DNA from: Blastococcus sp. CT_GayMR19
Lineage (GTDB): Bacteria > Actinomycetota > Actinomycetes > Mycobacteriales > Geodermatophilaceae
DNA: 64,000 bases
Assembly: GCF_004570385.1 (NCBI RefSeq)
Contig: NZ_SPQL01000008.1
Span: 124,001-188,000, forward strand
Reading direction: 5' to 3'
A program made the position numbers and the translations under genes. A model generated the notes under the pieces. It was not told the origin of the DNA, searched no databases, and saw nothing but the letters and a program-made list of their open reading frames with translations. Shown one piece after another: positions 35,209 through 43,840 of this stretch (the first letter of the stretch is position 1; each line of letters starts with the position of its first letter).

Positions 35209-36600
35209 TCAGACGGGTTCCGGCACCCGCTCCTGCGGCCGGCGGCGGACGCTCCGCACGGTCCGGACGGCGGCGTTGCGCGCCAGCTCCCGGATCGGGC
35301 CGGTGTCCCACATCTGCCGCGACGGTTCCGAGGGAGCCGGTGGGGCGGCGGCTTCGGCCTTCGGCGCGGTGAGATTGAGGATCGCCGCCCGGCGCCGCGC
35401 CAGCAGCGCTTCCTTCTGCCGGTCGATCCGCTCCCGCTCGGCCATCACCAGCAGCTCTTCCTTCGCCCGCGCCACCGTCTTCCGCGACTCCTGGGCGAGC
35501 TCCTCGATCTCCACGTCGCCGGTGTCGCGCAACGCCGCGAGCCGGTCGTAGGCGGTCGGCGGGCTGAAGTTCAGCAGCAGCTTCATGAGCACCGGCAGGA
35601 TCTCCACGCTCATGAACAGCAGCGAGAGCATGAACTGCGCCGCCGCCAGGGTGCCGTTCCGGTCGCCGAGCCGGTCCAGCGCCTCCAGCCGCATCAGCAG
35701 GCCGCCGGAGACCTCGTTCGACGCGTCGAACGACGCCTGCAGCCGGTCCTGCTCCTCGGTCAGCCGGGTCAGCTCGGCCCGGTCGGTGTCCAGCGACGAG
35801 GCGGCCAGGGAGGCGCTGCGCCCCTCGGCCGCCGACGCCGCAGCGACGGCGTCGTCGAGGGCCGCGCGCGCCGAGACCACGACCGCCGCCTGCGCGTCGG
35901 CCGCGGCCCGGGCCTCCACGTAGGCCTGGCCCGTCCCGGCGTCGCCGGTGCCGCACGACCCGTCGAGCTCGCACTGCGCCTTCGCCTCGAGCGCCCGCGC
36001 GGTACCGATCTCCGCGTCCAGCGCGGCCTGGCGAGCCGTCACCTCGGCGCGCACCACGGCGAGGCCGTCGTCCGCACGGCCGCCGCTGGCCACCACCGCC
36101 TCGGACAGGGCGATCCGCTCCTCCAGCTCCGGGAGGTGCGCGAACCGCGCGTCGTCCGACAGCGAGGCCCGATAGGCGTCGGCCGACTCGGACTGCATCG
36201 TCACGATCTCGGTGTCGATCTCCTTCGAGAACACCTGCATCGTCAGCGGCGTCGCGATGACCACGCCGAGGATCAGGGCGAGCCCCACCCGGGGGACGGC
36301 GAGGACCAGGTTCCGCTTGAGCGAGGAGTCGTGGGCCATCCCGACCAGCAGCATCCGGTCGAGGTTGACGACGACGAAGCCCCAGCCCAGGCCGATCAGC
36401 ACCGCGAACGGCCACCACACACCGAGGGCCATGTGCACCGCGAACGCCATGGAGACCAGGGCGAGCCCACCCGTGCTGAGCAGCACACCGCCCAGCGCCA
36501 CGAACTTGGCGCGGGCACCCGGCGCCGCCACCAGCACGTCGGGTCGCGCGCCGGCCAGCACGGCCAGGCCGTTGCCGATCCGCCCTCGTCGGAACTTCAA
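35209..36600 (-). CDS. DUF4407 membrane protein
   Basis: A 463-residue protein with three membrane segments near the N-terminus (about 29-50, 58-80, 97-120: FVALGGVLLSTGGLALVSMAFAVHMAL region, WWPFAVLIGLGWGFVVVNLD, LALILGVVIATPLTMQVF), a long alanine- and glutamate-rich coiled coil with a pair of cysteines (ELDGSCG), one more membrane segment (about 295-320) and a charged cytoplasmic tail. NLDR after the second segment is the DUF4407 signature. Function is unknown. It starts with TTG at 36600, preceded by AGGGGG. Confidence 0.8.
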   Translation of the reverse strand: MKFRRGRIGNGLAVLAGARPDVLVAAPGARAKFVALGGVLLSTGGLALVSMAFAVHMALGVWWPFAVLIGLGWGFVVVNLDRMLLVGMAHDSSLKRNLVLAVPRVGLALILGVVIATPLTMQVFSKEIDTEIVTMQSESADAYRASLSDDARFAHLPELEERIALSEAVVASGGRADDGLAVVRAEVTARQAALDAEIGTARALEAKAQCELDGSCGTGDAGTGQAYVEARAAADAQAAVVVSARAALDDAVAAASAAEGRSASLAASSLDTDRAELTRLTEEQDRLQASFDASNEVSGGLLMRLEALDRLGDRNGTLAAAQFMLSLLFMSVEILPVLMKLLLNFSPPTAYDRLAALRDTGDVEIEELAQESRKTVARAKEELLVMAERERIDRQKEALLARRRAAILNLTAPKAEAAAPPAPSEPSRQMWDTGPIRELARNAAVRTVRSVRRRPQERVPEPV

Positions 36601-36896
36601 TGCGGTGCACCCCCTGGCGACGGGGTCGCGGTGACCGTCGCCTTCCCTGGTCTTATCGGCACCCTTCCCGGCATCACGGGACGCTTCCGGCCGTGACCGA
36701 TCTCGCGTCGGCCGTTCCGGGGTGAGCCGGGCGGGACGGCCGGGCGGCCCCGGCGTGGGAGGATCCAGTCAGCTGACCGACGGCGACGCACCCCTGGCGA
36801 GGGTTCGCCGTCCTCCCCGAACGGCCTCGACGACACCGAGGCACGACTGGGCCGGCCGGTGCTCGTGCACGGACCCACCGAACGAACGGGAACTTC

Positions 36897-37733
36897 ATGG
36901 CTCTGATCGCTTGTCCCAAGTGCAACAGCGAGGACATCAACGGCACGCCCCAGGCGGACAGCCGGCTGCTGATCCACTGCAACGACTGCGGCACCGAGTG
37001 GCTGCGCGGCGAGGCCCGCCGCGACCCGGGCCGCCCGGCGGTGCAGACGATCGACTCGCTGCACGCCGAGTTCCCGACCGCCGCCGCCGTCCGCCACGAG
37101 ATCCGTGAGCGGGTGGCGATCCTGGAGTCCGAGTTCCTGCTCAACCGCCCCGAGCCCGACCCGGAGGTCGCGGACTACCGGAAGCGCTACCAGGAGCTGT
37201 TCAGCCGCGAGAACCTGTCGACGGCGCCGGCCGACGACCTGCTGCACTTCGCCAACTCGGCCACGATCGCCTCCCCCGGCAACATGTCCGGGCTCAACCG
37301 CGCGTGGAAGACCCAGGGCCAGGACAAGGCGGCGCACAAGGTCCGCGAGTCGATCGAGTACCTGCTCTACGGCCCCGAGAGCCTGCGCCTGGAGGACCGG
37401 CTGACCCAGCTGATCGAGGGCAAGAAGGGGCTCGGCTTCCCCTCGTTCAACAAGGAGCCGCTGCTGACCAAGGTGCTCTGCGTCGTCGAGCCCGACCGGT
37501 GGCTGCCGATTCTCAAGTACTCCGCCCCGGCGGACGGCAAGAAGGAGATCGCCAAGCTGGTCTTCGACCTGGACCTGCCCCCGGCCGCGAAGACGTCGTG
37601 GACGATCGGGCGCCTGGCCACCTGGAGCAACGACCTGCTCCGCTCGCTGGTCGGCAACGACATCCCCAACCTGCAGCTGGCGACGCAGTTCCTGCTCTGG
37701 GCCAAGAACCAGCCGCCGACGTCCCGCACCTGA
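36897..37733 (+). CDS. zinc-ribbon protein of unknown function
   Basis: A 278-residue protein starting with a zinc ribbon (ALIACPKCNSEDI ... HCNDCGTEW, residues 3-34). The remaining part is charged and helical; SPGNMSGLNRAW, YLLYGPESLRLEDRL, GLGFPSFNKEPLLTKVLCVVEPDRWLPI and TQFLLWAKNQ are its most distinctive segments. The C-terminal region recalls the helical substrate-binding parts of McrB-type restriction proteins but no catalytic motif is present. It is convergent with the next small gene; the two stop codons lie inside the small palindrome CTGACC-CGG-GGTCAG (37730-37744). The 296 bp before it (36601-36896) show no gene or clear promoter. Confidence 0.65.
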   Translation: MALIACPKCNSEDINGTPQADSRLLIHCNDCGTEWLRGEARRDPGRPAVQTIDSLHAEFPTAAAVRHEIRERVAILESEFLLNRPEPDPEVADYRKRYQELFSRENLSTAPADDLLHFANSATIASPGNMSGLNRAWKTQGQDKAAHKVRESIEYLLYGPESLRLEDRLTQLIEGKKGLGFPSFNKEPLLTKVLCVVEPDRWLPILKYSAPADGKKEIAKLVFDLDLPPAAKTSWTIGRLATWSNDLLRSLVGNDIPNLQLATQFLLWAKNQPPTSRT

Positions 37734-37740
37734 CCCGGGG

Positions 37741-37983
37741 TCAGCGAGGGGTGGTCGGCACCCAGCCGGAGGCGATCCTCGCGTAGACGGCCTGCAGCGC
37801 GGCCAGCGGCGACATGCCCTGCTCGAACTGCAGCCGGTGCACCTCCGCCTGGACGGCGTCCCACCGGTCCGGGGGTGCCGCCTCGCGCAGCTTGGTGCGC
37901 GTCCCGGCCAGCTCGGCGGTCACGCCGAACGGCTGGACGGGTCGCCGAGGGGACGGCACTGCGCCCACGGCCTCGACCTCCAT
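37741..37983 (-). CDS. small hypothetical protein (80 residues)
   Basis: An 80-residue protein with a basic, proline-rich start and the C-terminal half RWDAVQAEVHRLQFEQGMSPLAALQAVYARIASGW, which forms two amphipathic helices. TACAGT (complement of 37991-37996) lies seven bases before the ATG, a leaderless-promoter pattern that supports this short frame. I recognise no family. The gene is divergent from the next one. Confidence 0.55.
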   Translation of the reverse strand: MEVEAVGAVPSPRRPVQPFGVTAELAGTRTKLREAAPPDRWDAVQAEVHRLQFEQGMSPLAALQAVYARIASGWVPTTPR

Positions 37984-38091
37984 GGCGCGCACTGTAGTCA
38001 CTCCACTACTGAAAGCGATAGGTGTTTCGCGCGCATATCGCTCGGCGGGGTAGCTGCGACGATGGCCGCACCGAATCGGGAGGGGGAGCCG

Positions 38092-38883
38092 GTGGACGAC
38101 GACCAGCTCATCCTGCCGAGCGCCGGCCCCGAACCGCTTCCCCTCGACACCGCGGTGGCCGCCATCCTGGGGTACGCCCTGGGACGGCGACCGCTGTACT
38201 TCCGGGCACCCAACGCGCACACCGGCCGGTGGGTCGAGATCCCCGCCTTCGGCTACGAGCGGTTCGACCGCCGCCCCGGTTCTCCCGAGCCTCTCGGCGA
38301 GCCGGACATCCTCCCCGCCGAGGGGCTGCACGGCCGCCTGGATCCGGACTCGTGGGCGGCGACGCGGGCGGCTCTGGACGACGTCGCTCCCCTCGCGGAG
38401 GCCGCCACCGACCGCGCCGCCGGCCGTCCGTTTGCCGAGCTCCCGGACGACGAGTTCTCCGTGCTGGCCGAACCCGGAACGGTCGGCGCCGGCCTCCGCC
38501 GCATCTGGGAGCGCTGCTCCGACACACCGGCCGTCTCGGCCCAGCACGTCAACGCGGCCCTGCACCACCGCCGTCCCTCGCTGTTCCCGCTGCTGAGCCG
38601 CGGCACCCGGCGACAGCTCCTTCCGCACGTGCAGGAGGGCGACAGCGGTGTGGAGGCGGTGATCCGCCGGGAGGTCCGGGCGAACGAGGCGGTGCTCGGG
38701 CTCCTGCAGGAGCGTGCCGCCGAGCTGCTGGACGGCGATCCCCCGCTGACCGTCCTGCGGCTGCACGACATCCTGCTGTGGCTCAGCGGCGGCCTGCGGT
38801 TGACCCACGCCGTCGCGCTCGGCCGGCGCAGCGCCGAGTGGTGGACCTACCGGGAGGCCCACCCCGGGTCGCGGCCGGTCTGA
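38092..38883 (+). CDS. hypothetical protein of about 263 residues
   Basis: Family not recognised with certainty; it has the general look of actinobacterial DUF6308-type proteins. Visible parts are LPLDTAVAAILGYALGRRPLYFRAPN, ELPDDEFSVLAEPGTVGAGLRRIW, VNAALHHRRPSLFPLLSRGTRRQLL and LRLHDILLWLSGG, a helical soluble protein. GTG at 38092 is preferred because AGGGGGAG stands just upstream; ATG 38062 in the same frame would add ten residues. Its end overlaps the end of the convergent TIGR03086 gene by 37 bases. Confidence 0.65.
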   Translation: MDDDQLILPSAGPEPLPLDTAVAAILGYALGRRPLYFRAPNAHTGRWVEIPAFGYERFDRRPGSPEPLGEPDILPAEGLHGRLDPDSWAATRAALDDVAPLAEAATDRAAGRPFAELPDDEFSVLAEPGTVGAGLRRIWERCSDTPAVSAQHVNAALHHRRPSLFPLLSRGTRRQLLPHVQEGDSGVEAVIRREVRANEAVLGLLQERAAELLDGDPPLTVLRLHDILLWLSGGLRLTHAVALGRRSAEWWTYREAHPGSRPV

Positions 38884-39431
38884 CCCAGCAGCCGGTCGAA
38901 CACCGGGGAGTCCTCCGGCACCGGCACGACGGGTCCGTAGATGCCGTCGCGCGCCTCGGGGGCCTCCTTCTCGAAGTCGGAGACGAACCCGAGGCATCGC
39001 TGCGCGGCGCCCGCATCGGGACGGTAAGGCTGGCCGGTGGCGACGGCGAGGTCCCAGCCGTGCACCAGCACCTCGTTCAGGGCGACGATGCCCATCACCG
39101 GTGCCGGCATCTCCACTCCGCCGGCCTCCGCCGTCCCCTCCGACGCCGACGGCTGCGCCCACGCCGCGACCTGAGCGTCCAGCTGCTGCGGCAGCCGCTC
39201 CCGCCAGTCGGCCGGCAGCTGGGCGGCGTCGGCGCTCGGAGCGCCCTGCATCGGGGTCTTCTCCGCGGCCATCCGGAACGCCAGGGTCAGGCCGACGAGG
39301 TGGTCGAGCAGACCGGCGACCGAGGTTCCGGCGCACGGCGTCGGACCGTCGAGCTGGTCGTCTCGGACGCCGGCGACCACGTGGGCGACCTCGGCAGCGG
39401 CTGGGGCCAGCTCAGGAGTCTTGGTCTGCAT
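38847..39431 (-). CDS. TIGR03086 family metal-binding (DinB/mycothiol-type) protein
   Basis: A 194-residue protein of the DinB-like fold with DDQLDGPTPCAGTSVAGLLDHLVG at the N-terminus (metal-binding His in LLDHLVG) and VALNEVLVHGWDLAVATG at the C-terminal half (second His). Related enzymes are mycothiol-dependent maleylpyruvate isomerases and S-transferases of actinobacteria. The conserved metal-site histidines are present. Substrate unknown. Confidence 0.85.
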   Translation of the reverse strand: MQTKTPELAPAAAEVAHVVAGVRDDQLDGPTPCAGTSVAGLLDHLVGLTLAFRMAAEKTPMQGAPSADAAQLPADWRERLPQQLDAQVAAWAQPSASEGTAEAGGVEMPAPVMGIVALNEVLVHGWDLAVATGQPYRPDAGAAQRCLGFVSDFEKEAPEARDGIYGPVVPVPEDSPVFDRLLGQTGRDPGWASR

Positions 39432-39504
39432 GTGTCTTGAGACTGCGGGCGGACGGGGAAGTCATCGGGTTGCCGACAATGACCCAGGGCGTCAACCTGC
39501 GAGC

Positions 39505-39930
39505 GTGAGCGACCCCTTCGGCCTGCACCGCTTCGTCACGGCGCAGGACGGCGACGGCACCTACGACCAGGCGCTGCGCGAACTGCAGGCCGGCCGCAAG
39601 CACAGCCACTGGATGTGGTTCGTCTTCCCGCAGGTGGAGGGCCTGGGCAGCAGCCCGATGGCCCAGCACTACGCGATCTCCGGCCTCGCGGAGGCCCGGG
39701 CCTACCTGGCGCATCCGGTGCTGGGCCACCGGCTCGTCGAGTGCGCCCGTGCGCTGACCGCTCTGGAGGGGACGGACGCCGTCCGCGTGTTCGGCCCGGT
39801 GGACGCCCAGAAGCTGCAGTCGTCCATGACCCTGTTCGCGCAGGCGGCACCCGACCAGCCGGTCTTCCGTGCGGTGCTCGACCAGTACTTCGACGGCGTC
39901 CTCGACGAGGGGACGACGAGCCGTCTCTGA
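39505..39930 (+). CDS. DUF1810 family protein
   Basis: The 141-residue protein has the full DUF1810 pattern: FGLHRFVTAQDG, ALRELQAGRKHSHWMWFVFPQ, MAQHYAISGLAEARAYLAHPVLG and QKLQSSMTLFAQ. Structures of the family are helical and the function is unknown. GTG at 39505 matches the usual start. A decayed second copy lies at 14490-14766. Confidence 0.88.
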   Translation: MSDPFGLHRFVTAQDGDGTYDQALRELQAGRKHSHWMWFVFPQVEGLGSSPMAQHYAISGLAEARAYLAHPVLGHRLVECARALTALEGTDAVRVFGPVDAQKLQSSMTLFAQAAPDQPVFRAVLDQYFDGVLDEGTTSRL

Positions 39931-40045
39931 CGGCCCGTCGCCGGGACGGATTCCCGGGATTCTCGGGACATCTGTACCTGTCGGGCGGGACGCGCCTCTT
40001 CCTAGCGTGAGCCGTCCGCTTCCGCCGAGCCCCCGAGGTGCCTCC

Positions 40046-40792
40046 ATGACCGCCGCGGTCCTCCCCCGCTCCGCCAAGACACTCATCCCGATGCCCCGGA
40101 TGTCGACGGAGAAGCTGCCCCGCCGGACCGCCGCGGTCGGCTACCAGGAGGTCCTGCACCGGACCGTCCGCCGCGAGTTCCGGCTGCTCGCGGAGCTCGC
40201 GAGCTGGGCCCCGGCGGACGACGCCCAGCGCACCGCCGAGCTCACCCGGCACGCCGACCTGATCGGCCGCGTCCTGATCCAGCACCACGCCGCCGAGCGC
40301 GAGCACCTCTGGCCGGCGCTCTTCGCCTCCGTGCCCGCCTGGGAACAGGACGCCGTCCGCGTGGTCGTCGCCGACTGGACGACCCGGGCCGCGCTGCTGG
40401 ACCACGGCCTCCGCGACCTGTCCACGGTCGGGCGTCAGTGGGCCGTGGCCACGACGCTCCCCGCCCGGGATGCCTTCGTCCGCGCCTGCGCCCGCGTCGC
40501 CGCCGCCGTCGACGCGCACACCGCCGCGGAGGAGAGGGAGCTGCTGCCGCTGCTCGCCCGGTACCTGCCGGACGGCGAGTGGACGGCGGTCCGCCGCGCG
40601 GCCGTCAGCACGCTGTCGGGCCGCGAGCAGATGCTGGTGCTGGGCCTCGCCCTCGAGGACGCCTGCGCGCTCGACCGGGCCCGCCTGCTCGCCGGTCTCT
40701 CCCCCGCCGCCCGCACCGCCTGGCGCGTCGTCGGCCGCCGCAATTTCCGCACCGCCGTCGTCCGGCTGCGGGGGGCGCCGCCGGCCGCCTGA
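40046..40792 (+). CDS. hemerythrin-domain protein
   Basis: A 248-residue four-helix-bundle protein. HRTVRREFRLLAELASW, LTRHADLIGRVLIQHHAAEREHLWPAL and AAVDAHTAAEERELLPLLARYL carry the His and Glu residues expected for a di-iron hemerythrin-like site. The hemerythrin at 43066-43731 has the same pattern, and the two genes face each other across the XRE/NB-ARC regulator. Possible roles are oxygen, nitric oxide or iron sensing. GAGGTG precedes the ATG. Confidence 0.8.
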   Translation: MTAAVLPRSAKTLIPMPRMSTEKLPRRTAAVGYQEVLHRTVRREFRLLAELASWAPADDAQRTAELTRHADLIGRVLIQHHAAEREHLWPALFASVPAWEQDAVRVVVADWTTRAALLDHGLRDLSTVGRQWAVATTLPARDAFVRACARVAAAVDAHTAAEERELLPLLARYLPDGEWTAVRRAAVSTLSGREQMLVLGLALEDACALDRARLLAGLSPAARTAWRVVGRRNFRTAVVRLRGAPPAA

Positions 40793-40811
40793 GGTCCGTT
40801 ATCTTCCGCCG

Positions 40812-43091
40812 GTGAGCGAGGGCCCCGCGGAGTTCGCCGAGCTGCTCCGCCGGTTCCGGGAGCGCGGTGCCCTCAGCCAGGAGGAGCTGGCGACCCGCGC
40901 GGGCCTCACGGGGAAGGCGGTCGGCGCCCTCGAGCGGGGTGAACGGCGGCGTCCCTATCCGCACACGGTGCGGGCGCTGGCCGACGCCCTCGGTCTGGAC
41001 GACGGCGAGCGCGACGCCCTCACCGCCGCCGCACGGGCCGGCGACTCCCGCACCGCCGTCCCCACTGCGCGGATCCCGGCTCCCGCCACGCCGCTGATCG
41101 GGCGCGAAGCCGAGCGGGCCGAGGTCGTGGAGCTGCTGCGGTCGGGCGCCACCCGGCTGCTGACGCTCACGGGACCCGGCGGCGTGGGCAAGACCAGCCT
41201 GGCCCTCGACGTGGCCCGCGCCCTGGCGGCCGACTTCCCCGACGGCGTGGCCCTCGCCGAGCTGGCGCCGGTCTCCGAGGCGAGGCTGGTGCTGCCCACG
41301 GTGGCCCGGGCCCTCGGCGCGACGCAGCTCGCTCCGCCACTCGTCGACTCGCTCCCCTCGTTCCTCGGCAGCCGCCGGCAGCTGCTCGTGCTGGACAACG
41401 TGGAGCACGTGCTCGACGCGGCGGCCGACCTGGCCGGGCTGCTCGCCCGCTGCCCCGGGCTGGTCGTGCTGGCCACCAGCCGGGCGGCGCTTCGGGTGCG
41501 CGGGGAGCGCGACCGGCCGCTGGAGCCCCTGTCGCTGCCGGCTGGGTCCGATCCCGCGGCCGTCGCGTCCTCCGCCGCGGCGCAGGTCTTCCTGGACCGG
41601 GCCCGGGACGCCGGCCGTTCCGTCGCCCTGACCTCCGCGACCGCCGCCGACGTCGCCGCGATCTGCCGCCGGCTCGACGGGCTGCCCCTGGCCCTCGAGC
41701 TGGCCGCCGCGCACGCGCGGTTCCTGTCCCCTGCGGCACTGCTCGGCCGGCTCGACTCCGCGATCAGCTCCCCGCTGAGCCGCGACCTCCCCGCCCGCCA
41801 GCGCACGGTGCGGGCGACCCTCGACTGGAGCCACGAGCTGCTGACCGCGGACGAGCAGCGCCTGTTGCGCCGGCTGTCGGTCTTCGCCGGCGGCTTCTCC
41901 CTGGACGCCGCGCAGCAGGTGGCCGGCGAGGGCGCCGACGTCGTTCCGGCGCTGTCCGCCCTGGTCGAGCAGTCGCTGGTCATCCCCGAGGACGGCGACC
42001 GGTACCGGATGCTCGAGCCGGTCCGGCAGTACGCGGCGTCCCGGCTCGAGGAGGCGGGCGAGGCCACGGCGCTCGCCGACCGTGCCGCCGACTTCTTCGC
42101 CGCTCTCGCCGCGGCGGCCCGGGACGGGCTGCGGACTGCCGACCAGGCGGAGTGGCTGGCGCGCCTGGACCGCGACCACGACAACCTGAGCGCCGCGCTG
42201 CGCCGGCTGATCGAGCGCGGCGACGCGGGGACGGCGGCCCGGCTCGGCGCGGACACCTGGCTGTACTGGGCACTGCGGGCCCACGCCGTCGAGGGCCTCG
42301 GCTGGATGTCGCGCGTCCACGCCGACGCCCTCGCCGACCGGGCCGCGCTGCACCTGACCGTGGCGGGGCTGCGGTTCGCGTCGGGCGACGTCCCCGGCAC
42401 GCTGACCTCCGCGACGGCCGCCGCCGACGCCGCCCGGCCGATCGGGGACGACGACGTGCTCGCCCAGGCGCTCGTGCTGTCGGCCTCGGCCGCGGCGTTC
42501 CTGGGCGACCTCGCCACGGCGGAAGCCGGGCTGGCTGAGGTCGCCGCGCTGTCCGGTACGGGCTGGGTGCGCGCCCACGCGGCCCTGGCCCGCAGCCAGC
42601 TGCTCTTCCAGGCCGGGGATCCCGCCGCGGCGATCGCCGCCCTCACCGAGGCCGAGACGCTGGCCCGGGAGCTGGGGGGCCCGTTCACCCTCGCGACGGT
42701 CCTCAACGTGCAGGCCAGCTTCGCCCTCCTCACCGACGACGAGGAGACCGCGCTCGACCAGTGGACCGAGGCCGCTGCGCTGGCCGCCGACGTCGGCACC
42801 ACCTGGACGCTGGTCTACACGGTGCCGGGGCTCGCGGTGGTGGCCGCCCGGCGGGGGCAGCACGAGCTCGCGGCGGAGCTGTTCGCGGCCGGGTCGGCCA
42901 CCGCGGAGGCGGGGTCGGTGGCGGTGACCTTCCCGCCCGACCTGGAGTTCGCGCGGCAGTGGCTGGCCGCCGTCCGCACCGAGCTGGGGAACGACGCGTT
43001 CCGGCGAGCCTGGGAACGCGGGCGCGGGTTGCGCCCGGACGACGTCCCCCGGCTCGCCGGCACGATCAGCGGCCCTCGCGCACGCGCCTGA
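40812..43091 (+). CDS. XRE-type HTH regulator with NB-ARC/AAA ATPase domain and helical repeats
   Basis: A 759-residue regulator. Residues 1-70 are an XRE helix-turn-helix (LSQEELATRAGLTGKAVGALERGERRRPYP). Residues about 90-370 are an NB-ARC/STAND ATPase: GPGGVGKTSLALDVA (Walker A), QLLVLDNVEHVLDA (Walker B) and LPLALELAAAHARFL. The C-terminal half is made of TPR-like helices (for example LARSQLLFQAGDPAAAIAALTEAETLA). GTG at 40812 is supported by TATCTT (40800-40805) six bases upstream, a leaderless promoter, and by the start of the HTH. It would switch between ADP and ATP states on an unknown signal. Its 3' end overlaps the convergent hemerythrin gene by 26 bases. Confidence 0.87.
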   Translation: MSEGPAEFAELLRRFRERGALSQEELATRAGLTGKAVGALERGERRRPYPHTVRALADALGLDDGERDALTAAARAGDSRTAVPTARIPAPATPLIGREAERAEVVELLRSGATRLLTLTGPGGVGKTSLALDVARALAADFPDGVALAELAPVSEARLVLPTVARALGATQLAPPLVDSLPSFLGSRRQLLVLDNVEHVLDAAADLAGLLARCPGLVVLATSRAALRVRGERDRPLEPLSLPAGSDPAAVASSAAAQVFLDRARDAGRSVALTSATAADVAAICRRLDGLPLALELAAAHARFLSPAALLGRLDSAISSPLSRDLPARQRTVRATLDWSHELLTADEQRLLRRLSVFAGGFSLDAAQQVAGEGADVVPALSALVEQSLVIPEDGDRYRMLEPVRQYAASRLEEAGEATALADRAADFFAALAAAARDGLRTADQAEWLARLDRDHDNLSAALRRLIERGDAGTAARLGADTWLYWALRAHAVEGLGWMSRVHADALADRAALHLTVAGLRFASGDVPGTLTSATAAADAARPIGDDDVLAQALVLSASAAAFLGDLATAEAGLAEVAALSGTGWVRAHAALARSQLLFQAGDPAAAIAALTEAETLARELGGPFTLATVLNVQASFALLTDDEETALDQWTEAAALAADVGTTWTLVYTVPGLAVVAARRGQHELAAELFAAGSATAEAGSVAVTFPPDLEFARQWLAAVRTELGNDAFRRAWERGRGLRPDDVPRLAGTISGPRARA

Positions 43092-43731
43092 TGTAGCGCT
43101 CGTACCGGCGGGCGAACACCGTCCGCAGCAGGAAGCGCACCGGGGCCGGGACGACCCCGAGCATCTCGGCACGCTCCTCGGGGGTGGCCTCCTCGAACAC
43201 CGCGCCGAACAGGATCGGGAGGTCCTTCATCCGCATCTCCTTCTGGCCGTGCTCGCCGAGCTGGTTCCACTCGGCCTGCGTGATGTGGCGGGCGGCAAGC
43301 GGCAGGATCTCCCGCTCCTCGTCGTCGAGGTGCTCGAGCAGGGCGGTGCGCAGCTCGTCGAAACCGGCGCCCACCTCCTCGGTGACGGCGGGGCGGGCCT
43401 CGGCCTCCCAGCGGGTCAGCGCGGGGCCGAGCTTCTGGATCGCGGCGTCGACCCGCTCGTGCTGGGCCTCCATGCGGTGGACGAGGGCGGCGTCGGGCGT
43501 GCACCGCTCCAGCAGCTTCGGCCAGAGCAGGACGTCCTCGCCGGTGTGGTGCAGGTGCAGCCCGGTGAGGACCATCCGGGCGTGCCCGGCGAGGACGGCC
43601 GCGCGGGCGGTGTCGCCGGCGGGGACGGCGCGGACGAGCTCGGGGATCAGCCGGAACTCGCGGCGGAAGGCGCGGTGCACGACCACCATGTCGTGCACGT
43701 CGGTGAGCGGGGTGTTTGCGGTCTGGGTCAT
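43066..43731 (-). CDS. hemerythrin-domain protein
   Basis: A 221-residue protein with HDMVVVHRAFRREFRLIPEL, VLTGLHLHHTGEDVLLWPKLLERC (HHTGED is the iron-binding pattern), MEAQHERVDAAI and LLEHLDDEEREILPLAARHI. These give a hemerythrin-like di-iron or haem-binding bundle. The C-terminal tail has a basic, hydrophobic segment (PAPVRFLLRTVFARRYERYIRRV). It resembles the hemerythrin at 40046-40792 and is encoded on the opposite strand. Confidence 0.85.
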   Translation of the reverse strand: MTQTANTPLTDVHDMVVVHRAFRREFRLIPELVRAVPAGDTARAAVLAGHARMVLTGLHLHHTGEDVLLWPKLLERCTPDAALVHRMEAQHERVDAAIQKLGPALTRWEAEARPAVTEEVGAGFDELRTALLEHLDDEEREILPLAARHITQAEWNQLGEHGQKEMRMKDLPILFGAVFEEATPEERAEMLGVVPAPVRFLLRTVFARRYERYIRRVREGR

Positions 43732-43840
43732 GGCTCGACCCTGTCGGCGGCCGCCGTCCCGCTACACCCACAGCAGACCCACGCCACCCCCACAGTCGCC
43801 CCGCGCGGCGCGATTTCCTGCAATCGAGCACGCTGGGGCC

